A stretch of 64,000 bases of DNA from Sphaeramia orbicularis. Lineage: Eukaryota > Chordata > Actinopteri > Kurtiformes > Apogonidae. The stretch is from assembly GCF_902148855.1 (NCBI RefSeq), contig NC_043969.1, forward strand, positions 21,711,668 to 21,775,667, written 5' to 3'. A program made the translations under genes and the position numbers. The number at the start of each line of letters is the position of its first letter. Within the stretch, counting starts at the first letter, position 1. Below, one piece after another: positions 24,793 through 39,200 of the stretch. Under the pieces are notes generated by a model, which saw nothing but the letters and a program-made list of their open reading frames with translations, did not search any database and was not told the origin of the DNA.

Positions 24793-27343
24793 CCTGGGAC
24801 ATTTAGGGAGGAAACACAATCATACTTTCAACACTATATTGTTGAGTATTCACTTATATCATTTTAAGCAACTATTATCATGTATCGAATAATGACTTGT
24901 GCTATTTGGTTTTATAGGATTATTAATAAATGATGCTCTTATGTATTGCTGCATATTGTTTATAACCCCAGAGATGTATTCTTAATTGATACCCATTCCT
25001 GTTCTGACGCAAATGGAAAATAAATGTGTGTTAACATCTTGAGACCCTGTGTCTTCATATTACATTTTGGGTTTCCAGCACCACGCACTTAATTCATCAC
25101 ATTTAAACCTGTCGCTCTCATAAAGCGACACTATTTTGGGCCAACTGTTGGCAGCAAGAGTACAACACACTTGCCAGTATTTAATTTGGTCTTTTCACTC
25201 TACAGCTGAATCTAAACTAGAAGTGGACAAGGTGTGCAAGACTTTTCAGATTTTATGGTAGGAACCTGTAACATTTGTAGTTTGATATGGCATGATTTGA
25301 TAGCTTAAAATGACAGTATTATTTATAACTCATAGCTTATAGCTTATAACAAAAGTATTCATTTAAGGACACTGGGACTTAAAATCAATGTAGGTGAGAA
25401 GAAATTGTATTGAAAGCTCCACTGTGTTGCTGAGAACAAGGTTATTCTGGGAGATCTGGTGTGTAGTTGTGAATGTACATCATTGTTGCATCATGTCACA
25501 GAAGCCAACAGGCATAACGATGCACAAGGGGACAAAACGGACATCCCTTCTGTGTTACAAAATGTTCAAACAAATAAGGCTTCCAGCTTTATTTGCCATT
25601 TCATTTTTCAGTTAGACATTGTAATAAAGAGCTTTAAGCTACACAATGATGACACACTGGTGTTATACACTGAAATAAGCCCTCCGTTCCCATATGAGGA
25701 CACTATATTTGTCAAAAAATACTTCACAATCAGTGATGATGCACAGGTTTTACAGTTGCCCAAAATAGCTTGGATGATAAAATGTAAATTTCCAATTTTC
25801 AAATATGCCCAAAAGGAGCAATTATTTTATATTATTATAGTTCATAGTCAGATGTAAGCATGGATCTTATTTGTATAAGAAAGTCATGCTTTCGTGTGCT
25901 CCTTTAGATTGCATTTCTTTTTCTTTATTTTTGGTCTGGTATCAGGTTTGTAACATGTTTGTAACAGGTTTGACACTTTTATATACTTCCATGTGATAAA
26001 ATATCACAGCAAGAAATATATTCTTGTCAAACTATAGAAAAATAATTTACAATTGTGCAATGAAGTACAATAACATTGATACAGATACAGGTTTTAATGT
26101 CCTGATCCTGATCCAAAGCAACAGCTTTCTAGACGTTTCTATCACCTCAGGTAACCAGACACAAGAACACAGTCTTGGCACAATATTAACATCAAAATCT
26201 TCCTCTCTAATGTAAATTGTAAAAGCTACTCACCTCTTTTCTTGCAAAGGTAGAGCTGCAATGTAGATGATGACAAAGAAAGCGGCTGACACAAGGACAG
26301 AAACAGGTGTGTGTTAGAAAAGGTAAGAGATCTGAGGGTATAAATAATTTATAGATCACGTGCTTGAATTGTAATTATTATTTTTTTCAACCAGACATGT
26401 ATTATCAGTGATGGAGAAACTGCACAACTGTGAAACATTTGTGTTTGTCATTTTTAAACAGACTCATGAATCGCTTGTTGTACACAGATTAGGACTGATG
26501 CAGTGGCTGAGCAGCAGATAAGGTGATGCACAAAGAGGTAGCATGAAACTGACATCTGATACATGAAGTTAACATCGACAGGTGTGTTTCTGAGAGGGTG
26601 TAGAGTTCTAGAAATGTCAAGAAAACCACCAACACAGTGAGTATAGTAAGGAAAAGATAATTTATAAAACAATACAAAGGGAGTAAATACAGTAAAAATT
26701 CAGATTCTTATCAAATGGCCCATTTTGATGACAAATTAAACTAAATTTGCAATGTGAGGTACAATTATAAGTGTGTTAAGTACAAATACAAAACACAAAG
26801 GCCTAATTAAATGTATATTTCTATGTGACGTTCATATTGTATATCCTTAAACTTCAGTTATTCTTTTCTGTAACTATTATTCTCCAGAAATATTTGCGAT
26901 AATCAAATGACTAAACCAACAGTGAACTGAAAGGTATAAAGTCAAAGTGAAAGAGTGTTCTTAATGTGCATGAAAATACTAATACATTGCCAATGTGGAC
27001 TAATGATGCGATTTGTCCAAGCCTTTAACTAAAATTGATGGTGCCCTTTAATTCACGGAAGAATTTTGATTATATTTAGCTGTTTCCTCTATAGAAAATC
27101 TACAAAAATAATAAAAACACAAACATTGCCACGATGATATCAGAGTGATATCAGCCTTTGTGAGCTATGTGTAGTAACTTTTGTCATCCTTATTTGCCTT
27201 TACATGAAACCAGTAAAGTCCGCTGTTTGTCCTGTGTCATTTATGGAGTCGTGGATTGTTGGTAAAACTTCAGTGTTTATATGTCACACTGGTATGGTGA
27301 CACTCTGCCCAGTGTACAACAGTAAAAGCAGACGGTCAGCTGT
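24793..27343. other. Gap between tomt and the sFRP gene
   Basis: It contains the candidate tomt 5' exon at 26234-26285 and an unexplained 132-codon open frame at 25459-25857 (+). That frame has no domain I recognise and no homologous motif. Nothing else is supported. Confidence 0.5.
26234..26285 (-). other. Candidate 5' exon of tomt (untranslated or alternative)
   Basis: On the minus strand the segment ends in a strong donor (AAAAGAG then GTGAGT) and is preceded by an AG acceptor-like CTTGTGTCAG. Spliced to the tomt acceptor at 24793, its frame runs straight into the tomt ATG as SAAFFVIIYIAALPLQEKR. An in-frame TAA lies upstream and there is no ATG, so it is most simply a 5' UTR exon. Confidence 0.35.
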
Positions 27344-30164
<2,821 letters not shown>

Positions 30165-30423
30165 GTTGTGTTTGGACAGGGAGCCACTGTGCAGCACCTC
30201 TGCGTGGACTTGACCGGCCTCAAGGTGTAAACAAAGAGGTGGAGAGGAAACAGGGGGTAGTGGAAATGAGAGGCCAGGCGCCTCCCAGTCATCATCCCCA
30301 CCCCATCAGACTACTGTCTGCCCCTGGAGCAACAAGTTTCCCTCCAGTCTGTCCTGCCTGGGGAACCTCTGTGTCCACATACTTTCAGTGGGTTTCCTGT
30401 GGACAAAGACAGGAACAGTTTAA

Positions 30424-31179
30424 CCCTTTCATGCAGAGTGGTCACTACAGTGGACAGTTGTTCTACAGCTGTTCTCTTGTATATTCATGAGTTTTATCGT
30501 TTTAGTTTTATATCAGCCAACACAATACACTGCAACTGATAACATTACTGTAACTTTGCTGTTCTTGATAAACCTGATCTTATTTGTTTGAGTGTAAATC
30601 AATTCCTTGTCATTGTTATTAGACTGTAATTAACTTTTTTTTGGCATATTATCTCCATGAAGTGAGTAATGACTAGTATTAAAGTACACAACAAACAAAA
30701 AGTTAAGGATATTTCTTTTTGGTAATTTTATTTATTTATTTATTTAGTAATTTTTGCCATTTGTAAATAAAACTGTGTCTGGTCATTAAAAAAAAATGTG
30801 TTTCAATTCAATTCACACACAAAAAAGTAAAAAGCGTTGTGCAAAAATCTCAACTGAAAAAAATAGGCCAAATTTTAAAATATTCATAACTTTTTGTTTG
30901 TAGTGTATGTTAAAATGTGAGAAAACATTAAATTAGCAGCATTAAAATGTTTTTATTTCATGGTTTTCACACAGTATATCAGTAAATACATGTTTCTTTC
31001 CTTCAAAAATTCAGTGCATGGTGTCCAGCTGAGTGGACATTTTTGCAACTCCATGAAAAGTAGCTTCATATTAAAAAAAAAAAAAAATAATCGCATTGTT
31101 TTTTTTAAAGCCGAAAGAGGAATAAAATCACTCAAGAAAAAAACTTAATTAACATTCTCATAAATCATGCATGAAAGGG
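30424..31179. mobile_element. piggyBac-like MITE (TTAA-flanked, 756 bp)
   Basis: TTAA target copies flank both ends (30420-30423 and 31180-31183). The inverted tips are identical for at least 12 bp (CCCTTTCATGCA). The interior is AT-rich with no transposase frame. A TTAA target with CCC-starting tips is the piggyBac pattern. Confidence 0.8.
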
Positions 31180-31839
31180 TTAAAACAGGGGTGTATCAGT
31201 CATATGTCATTTATTATACTAAATATTATGATTGTTTATTATCCTCCTGAGACCCAGTAATGCAGTTTTGTTCACTGTAGGGGACAAGAGTTCCACAGCT
31301 TTACTTAGAAAAATAAATAAATAAATAAATCCTGTCCACTACAAAGGACATTCCAAATAATTTTTAAAAAGTAATCTGAAAAAGCTGTTGCATCATGCTG
31401 TTTCCAATCAAGGCAGTTATTTAATGTAAAAAAGCAGAAACTTTTACTTTCCTGGATCTCGAGGATATATATCACATTATTTACATTTTACTTTATTTTG
31501 TTAGATTTCTTTGGTTATGGAAAAGTGTTGTGTTATATGTGCCTTCAAATTGACCCCTGAGGACAAATAAAGTTTTCTGAATTGAACTGAATTGCCCTGA
31601 AACTTATTTTAGTCCATTTAGTTTATGCAGCCCACTACAAGAGAGTCCAAAAGTTCTCAGATGAGCATTGTGTCGGGGGTTGAAAGTTGGATCTATCAGT
31701 TTGACCCAGAGAGCAAAATTCAATCAAGAGTGGCATCCAAAAGAAACAGCTGAACCTGGGAAATTAAAGGCAGATAGATCTGTTATATAAATGAAATAAA
31801 ATAAACTTTTTATTGCATTTGTCTGAAAACTTTTTGACT

Positions 31840-32282
31840 CTCTCTCATATGATCTCCAGTGGACCAGAGCAGTAAAATAATAACATAACCTATAAATAAT
31901 ATAACATCCAAACATTTTTTGTTTAGTGCGAAAAAGTAAAATTAAATTATGAAAATGTTTACATTTACAAAATATCATTTAACAAAAAAATTTTAATAAC
32001 CTGAACAACCTGAAATTTCTTAAGAAAAATAAGTTCAATTTTAACAATATTATGCCTCAACTTATCATTTATACATACGAATTAAAGGTGACAGTGGATC
32101 TACAAATGCACATAACATTCAGTAAGAGGAATAATATTGTTCACATTTTGGAGTTTGGAACTAAAATGAGTTTGACACCCTTGTTAATATTTTCAGTAAT
32201 TTCTGCAAATTCATCCCACCAGCCAGACTGAAATCATTGGCAGGCTGGTTTTGGTCTGTGGTCCATATGTTTGACATCCTTG
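31840..32282. mobile_element. hAT-type non-autonomous element, degraded copy
   Basis: It shares AGTAAAATAATAACATAACC, ATGAAAATGTTTACATTTAC and GAACTAAAATGAGTTTGACA with the copies at 4994 and 33490. One end is truncated and the order near 32165-32282 suggests two overlapping fragments. Confidence 0.6.
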
Positions 32283-32722
32283 GTTTAAAACAAAGCTGCT
32301 AATCATAAAGAAAGAATAAAAAGCTACATTTTTTCCAAGTACACCCGGTCTGAAGCAGTAACCACCGTAACAATGGCTCCAGATCTCATGTACAAATAAA
32401 ACCTTCAGACACATTCACAGTAACAGACTTAGAATCAATCAGACATGTTATGATGTGGATTATATCCCATTATTATCCTGTACATTCAACAGGTTTCACT
32501 GTCATGTCTTTTTCCGAGAACAAAAAATCAGGGTGAATAATGTTAGTTTTTGATATGTATGCTATGAAGATCCAAAGAAAAGAGACATTAGATAAAGGAC
32601 AAGCTCAATATCATATGCTCTGCCAGGAAGAGCTGAATTTCACTGGAAATGTTGTTTTCATAATGTCAACAGCAACAATAAATCTTCCAGTATTTATATT
32701 TAGGGTACAGTGGGGATTATGG

Positions 32723-32759
<37 letters not shown>

Positions 32760-33489
32760 GCAAAACAGTAGTCTTTTCAGAAGGAGAAAATATAAGTGGT
32801 TAAGAAATTTAAGTTAAGAAAATATCAACCTTTAATTACTTTTTGCTCTTGTTTTTGTGCAGTACAAGTCAAAATTCTAAGTAAGTTTTTAATTACATGT
32901 AGCCCAACTTTTTAAAATGAGGCTGAAAATACAGGGATACACTTGGCTGTTTTTGACTTTAATTAATACAATTGAAAATGGGAGAGTCATTTCCAAAATA
33001 CAGTTTCAACAATGTGAAAAGATTGGGTTTCTTTTGTTTGTAAGACCCTGCAATATTTTCATGAGGCTGCAAGAAAATGCAGCACTTGGTCTTTGTGTAT
33101 GACATGTTTTTAAGTGCGTGAACACAGAGGGTCTATTGTGAAATCCAAGTGGAAATAAACTGTAACCATAGTGCATTATATGTTCTGTGTGTCGTACTCT
33201 GTCATCATATTCAGCCCAAAGGTTTCAGACGCCCTTTTATCTTCTTCCACGGAGGTTGTGCACTGACAAGCCTCGTCCTGTTTTCTTGTCTCATTCCTGT
33301 CTGTTTGATTTTGCTCAAACAGAGACAGATACAGTTTAATGTATTTGCCATTTGTGGCCATTTAATTTAGGAATATATGTATTAACACTTGGGCAATAGA
33401 AGCCCAAATCATTAAGGCATTAAAATCATATTTTGACACAAATGTGGAGATAAATTATCAAAAGTTATAGACATGCAGTCTATCTAAAC

Positions 33490-34141
33490 CACCGGTGTCA
33501 AACATGCGGCCTGTGGGCCAAAATCGGCCCACCAAAGGATCCAATCTGGCCAGTGGGATGGATTTGTGAAATGCAAAAATTACACTGAAGATATTATCAA
33601 TCAAGGATGTTTAAATCATTTTAGGTCAATTCGATCTAAAGTGGGTCAGACCAGTAAAATACTATCATAATAACCTATAAATAATGAAAAAAGCTAATTT
33701 TTCTCTTTGTTTTAGTGTAAAAATAAATAAATAAATAAATAAATGAATACATGAATGAATGAATACAATTCCGCCAAAATGTTTACATTTACAGACTAGT
33801 ATGTGGAATTGTACCAATATTCTGCCTGTTACTGAATGTTTTGTGTATTTGAAGATCCACTATGATCTGTAAGTTGTGATAAAAATGATAAACTAAGGCG
33901 TAATATTGTTAAAATTGCACTTTTTTTCAGGTTGTTCATATTTGTTCATGTTATGTTCAAATACAGTTCCTAGATGTAAACATTTTCATTACAGAATTTT
34001 ATTTATTTTTCAGAAAACATTGGAGTTGACATTATTTATCAGGTCTTCTCCTATTATTTATATTATTTTACTGGTCTGGCCCACTTTAGATCATATTAGG
34101 CTGTATGTGGCCCCTGAACTAAAATGAGTTTGACACCCCTG
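33490..34141. mobile_element. hAT-type palindromic MITE with perfect 8-bp target duplication
   Basis: ATCTAAAC stands on both sides (33482-33489 and 34142-34149). The tips are CACCGGTGTCAAACATG and TGAGTTTGACACCCCTG. Internally it has GTGGGTCAGACCAGTAAAAT and its inverted partner TTTTACTGGTCTGGCCCAC. It is the best-preserved copy of the family in this window. Confidence 0.85.
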
Positions 34142-35039
34142 ATCTAAACCATCTTTGAAGAAGTTTTCAGATATATAAAAGTACTGATACAATGTAAAAA
34201 TACTTCACCAGTGATCGGTATTGGCTGATATTTGCTGATGTTGGTCAATATCAGTATCAGTACATAAGATATCACCTCAGTCATCCCAATGGCAGTGGCA
34301 GATATTTAGGTGATAAAATATAAAAGGCTTTTTTATAAATTGGTGTGTTGGAATCTGTGTTCATTTAAAGACAATGTGATGGAGGGTTGACAGGCTTTAA
34401 AATAACAGTTATTTTTTACATTTATATATTTAAGTTTTCTAGGTTTAGTGGGGCTAGACAAACAAAATAAACAGAGAGTAATAGCACCGGCATCTGCTTT
34501 TGGTCAAATGGTCATTCAATTATTGTATCAGGCAAGAATTTGGTGCATCAGTGCATCCATAGCCTACATCAAAATCATTATTTAAGTAAAGAAAACAAGT
34601 AGCAAACTATACTTAGAGTATGAAAAGTGAAAGTAATCACTGTGCACTAAAATGGCCCCTAAGGGTGTTTCATTTGTTGTTTCATGTGTTTTATTTTACT
34701 GTTGCATTTCTAAAATATCAACTTTTTACAGACTCAGAAAAAATGCCCTGTTTTCAGCTTTATGATAATGCATTTTCCAGAGAATTTTAATTTAGCTTAA
34801 AAAGGTGAATAATTTTCTCAAACCATAAAGGAACTCTTAATCCTTCAGGTTATCATAAATCAAATAAAAAAAGACAACATATTTGGATACACATGGTTTT
34901 CACTGCAGAAAAATGAAGTGAAGAAATATCAGAAAAATGACTCAGTGTCTTGACTATAAATGCTTGCAGCCTTTTCCTGACAGCACAGTTATTAAGAGAC
35001 AGACTGTAGAAAGAGTTGAGTCCTATTAGTATTTAGGTA

Positions 35040-35590
35040 ACATAGCAAATAGTTAATTAATCTTTCAGAATAACACTGACAGGATTTATAAGAAAAGCCA
35101 GCAGCATCTTTTTTTTCTCAGGAAACTTGCAAAGTTCAAGGTTGACACGACTCCGATGACCATGTTTTATCATTCTTTTATTGAGTCTGTGATTATCTTT
35201 TCTCAAGAAACTTTGCAGGATCTTTGTAATTAACAAGTGTGCAAGAAAGCAGAGACTATCTTGTTGGACTGTTCCATTCTTTGCATCAACATTTCCAGCT
35301 TCATTCCTCAGACTTCCACTAACCAAAACTAACAGATACAAACATTTTACCATTTTACCTCCTGCCATCTCCCAGCTAAACTCAAGGAGGAAATGGTTGT
35401 TTATCTTTGTTTTTTTTTATTGCACTTTCTTCTTTTTTTATTATGTACATATGTTGTTGTTTGTATTTGCTGTATTTCTGTGCTGTATTAAATGTTTTAG
35501 GTGTGCGCTGTATTGTATGTTTTGGCTCTCATTGCTGCACTGCAAATTATCCTACTGGGAACAAAGAAAACAAAAAAGTTATTGATTGAC
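35040..35590 (+). mobile_element. CR1/Rex-type LINE fragment, 3' end
   Basis: On the plus strand, in the frame starting near 35068, it reads NTDRIYKKSQQHLFFLRKLA then TMFYHSFIESVIIFS, the post-RT region typical of fish CR1/Rex-like ORF2 (YKKGQQRLYFLRKL in related elements). The 3' UTR is T-rich and ends CTGGGAACAAAGAAAACAAA near 35575. The frame is broken in several places. The minus-strand frame at 35057-35368 is its shadow. Confidence 0.7.
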
Positions 35591-36039
35591 TAAAGCTGTC
35601 TGATTTATCTAATTATTAATTTATTTATCTGGAAACATAGCGTACATACAGAACATCTGATGTTCTGCATAAATACTATATGGCACTGAAGTAGTTTACA
35701 ACTCAAATCCCTGGTTGGACTTTTCAACAGAGAAACACATTTATAAACAACAATAAAATAAAAACAGTGTAAACAAACATCTATGACACACTCTCACACT
35801 CATTCTCACACTCAGAAAAGAAAGGAAAAAGTAAAACAGTCCAATTTCACAAAACATTAAACATTTTGAAGAGGGTACAAGGGTAGAATTTCACATTTGC
35901 ACTTCACTGTTGAAGTACTTACTCCTTCTGTTATTCCTGCTCTAAGGAAAATGATAAATAACTTATTTTGACAATGTATGTTAAGACAAATGTTTTTATT
36001 AGAATTATTATTTTCACCACCTTGAAACGTTAAAATCCC

Positions 36040-36283
36040 TCTGTCACATGACACAGTCCACGGCTGCGTGTCAAATACCGGAAGTTCTGGTTGTGTTGTT
36101 GCACAGGAGCTGCTGTCATGTGATAGCCCGATAGCACGTCCGAGGAGCTGCTGTTGACAGTAGTCTCCAACCTTTAGATGAATCAGGTATAAAACCACGC
36201 CAGAGAGAAGTTGTATGTTTTCTGGAGAAGACTCACCCGGGTCGTTTGTGTCTGGGGTGTAGTTTGACCCCTCGGACGCTGCC
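36040..36283 (+). promoter_or_regulatory. Probable lamtor1 promoter with E-box/CLEAR-like and ETS sites
   Basis: Within 245 bp of the ATG there are GTCACATGAC (36043-36052), an ETS-type CCGGAAGT (36078-36085) and GTCATGTGAT (36115-36124). The two E-box motifs each differ slightly from the TFEB CLEAR consensus GTCACGTGAC. Regulation by TFEB/MITF is inference only. The transcription start is not determined. Confidence 0.45.
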
Positions 36284-39200
36284 ATGGGTTGTTGTTACAG
36301 CAGCGAGAACGAGACCTCAGAGCAGGTAAGCTAGCTGCTAGTAAGCTAAACTATCTCGATGTATAACGTGTTTAATAAACAGCGAAAGTCCATGAAATTG
36401 GTGGGTTTGCCTGTTATGTTTAATACATTAAATATGTATTAGAAACTGTGTCGACTTTACAAAGTTGTCGTTGTTTTGGCAGTGGTTTGACGCTTCAAAG
36501 GCAGCATTATCGTAACTAGCTGCTAGTTTAAGCCTTCGGGAAAGGCCTGGACCACGGCAGACTGTAGCAAGCACACGGACCTACAAACGTCACGGGTTAA
36601 CAAAAACTACACAGGTGACAGGTCTGAAAGTAGAACGAAAACTAGCCAATCATCTCTGTTAGCAAAGCCAGCGTTAATTAAACTACGTAAAGTGAAACAG
36701 TACTTTTTTAGCTCCTATAGGACAGAACTGCTATTGTAATAAATCATTAAAACTATGGAGATATAAGCAGACCCACCAAACAAACAGAAAACTAAGTTCC
36801 GGGCACATTCTTACGTTTAATGTCAGATGACCATGAAGAGCTCATCGCATGAAAAAGTTATTTATAGTTTACGGAAACAAGTCAGTCTCTGTGTCACTTA
36901 GTGTCTTTGCTCATGGACACTTGGTCTGAGCAGAGTAACTGCAATGGAAATGCATAGAGAACAAGAAAAGCAGTCGGAGAGCGCAGACCTCCGCCAGGAC
37001 AGATCTACCCCCCCCCCCCCCCAATCACCACCCAATCATTTCTTCCTTGTGCCAGTATCAACATTTCCTGAAAATTTCATGAAAATCCGTCCATAACTTT
37101 TTGAGTTATCTTGCTAACAGTCACGCAAACACACAAAGCAAAGTGATCACAATACCTCCTGGCGGAGGTAACTACCTTAGGTGTAATTTGTTTTTCGCCA
37201 AGGTTTTACTGACAACTTGCAGATGAACAAATTACTTTTTAATCAGCTCAATAAATTGAAAAGAAAGAAGGAATCATCAAAATAAGGTGTTATAGATTCT
37301 GATGGCAGTGGGCATAAAGGAATTTCTTTGCCTCTCAGCTTGTGATTAACAGTTCATTTAAAGTTGTTTTTTTGTTTGTTTGTTTTTGCTTTCATTTATG
37401 GTTACTGGAGGAAAGTTTGATTCAATGTCTGATATGAATGCAGGAAATCGTTGCATCAGTATCTAATAGCTCTTGATTTTGTCAGAACACAAATAGTTAT
37501 GTAATGGTCTTGGATTGATGATTTTGTTTTAATTTCTCTGTAGTTGCTCATAATTATAATTGCATTTTTTGTTTGTTACAATTTCAATTTTGTATGTATT
37601 TGTGTTTTATCAATGTCTTGTTACCTGTTTCAGCTGTTTTTTGAAAATATGCTGAATAACATTAACAGATAGCATAAGTTAAGTGTTATTAAAAAATTAT
37701 TTTGTTTTGTTTGTCAACTTTTAGGACGGTGACCGTAACGAAGAACGTAAGCCGCTGATTCCACACCCAAACCCTGTCAGCAAGCCTCCAAATGGGACAG
37801 ATTTTCCTCCTTCAAGTATCCCATCAGCACGGACTGATGAACAGGCTCTGCTTTCATCCATTCTCACCAAGACTGCACAGTACGACATTCCATCATAAAA
37901 TCGCAGACCAGCCAGATCCATGACACAGTATTTCTCTTTTTCTCAAATTCATGTAGCCCTTTGATAAACCTGCTGTTCTTTCCTCTCTGTCAGGAACATC
38001 ATTGATGTCTCAGCAGCTGACTCCGTTATGATGGAGCAGCATGAATACATGGACAAAGCTCGGCAATACAGGTATGAATGCCAAGGCGAGGCTGTTGCCA
38101 TGCTGTTATTGTTTTCTATTTTATTTGAAGAGAAGGATGTTATGAAAGCTTTAAAAAGGTGAGGTGCCTCAGTCTGTATTACATTCATCTGATCATTCTC
38201 ATAGCTGAACTTCACTCTATGTACGATATGTGATATATCTCATGACACTGTGGTACAGTATAACTGGTATAACCTGGTGTATGTTGGTTCAAGAAACTGC
38301 AGGAGGAAGCGTTGCAACCAAGAAATTGCAAAAACTCATTTCCCTTAAATCTAAACTTAAATCACTGGTATAGTGACACCTAGTGGCAGCTGAATGATCT
38401 TTAAGAATCACAACAGCTAGGTCTCAGCTAAAATGGCTTGTGTAAGTTTCAAGTTGTTAAGACCTGTTAAGACTAGTGTGAATGCAATTTAAGAACTATT
38501 TTACATCCATGACGATGGCGCTAAAAGTGAAATTATAGAATTATTTTCAAATGTATTTATTACTTGCTGTGCAACTTTAATGATTCTGTGTACACATGTT
38601 GAACTCTTTCACAGGTACAACAAATTTCAGATTTGTTATTCTAAAAAGCAGCCAAGTGGTAAACTACTTTGGTCTTGCAATTGAAAGTTTAATATTAGTG
38701 GTATCTTTTAGGTGAGAGAAGATGCTACATTTACCAACACATGTCAGAACACATGGCTAATTTGTCACCAGGCTACGCAGTTAGGACTAGTATTTACAGA
38801 ATAGAATAGGCCTTTATTGTCACTGTCACAGAAACAATGAAAATCACTTTTGCAGCTCTGTTCTGTTTAGCTGCAAAAACACTTGGTGCAAAAATACTTT
38901 TTAAAATCTCACACAGATACTAACAATGTGGGCATGTGCAAAAAGCTACAGGATAAAATGTTCAATATACATATGTTACTAACATACTATAAAAACTACT
39001 GAGATATACAAAAGCTCACTCTATGCTACAGATGAGAAAAATATGTACAAGAGATAAGAATATATACAGGTGAGATTAAGAAAACAAGGTGCATGTGTTC
39101 AAAGTATTGCACTGTCCATTGGACTGGGGGTAGTGGTTATTCAGTCAGTGTGGGGGGCACATTTTACTGCTTGTGGGTAAAAACTGTGCTTGAATCTGTT

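Larger units (their letters stand above)
30165..35850. other. Intergenic gap between sFRP gene and lamtor1
   Basis: No gene is recognised. The gap is largely transposon debris: a piggyBac-like MITE (30424-31179), hAT-type copies (31840-32282 and 33490-34141), a LINE tail (35040-35590), a small LINE 3' tail ending AATAAAGTTTTCTGAATTGA near 31566-31592, a possible GGTGCATCAGTGCATCCATA-ended hAT remnant (about 34190-34562) and a poly-T run (32728-32757). Confidence 0.6.

Noticed and set aside
35057-35368. 103-codon minus-strand frame (MAGGKMVKCLYLLV) considered as a secreted protein gene
   Set aside because: The plus strand of the same segment encodes recognisable LINE reverse-transcriptase tail motifs and the 3' UTR follows on the plus strand.
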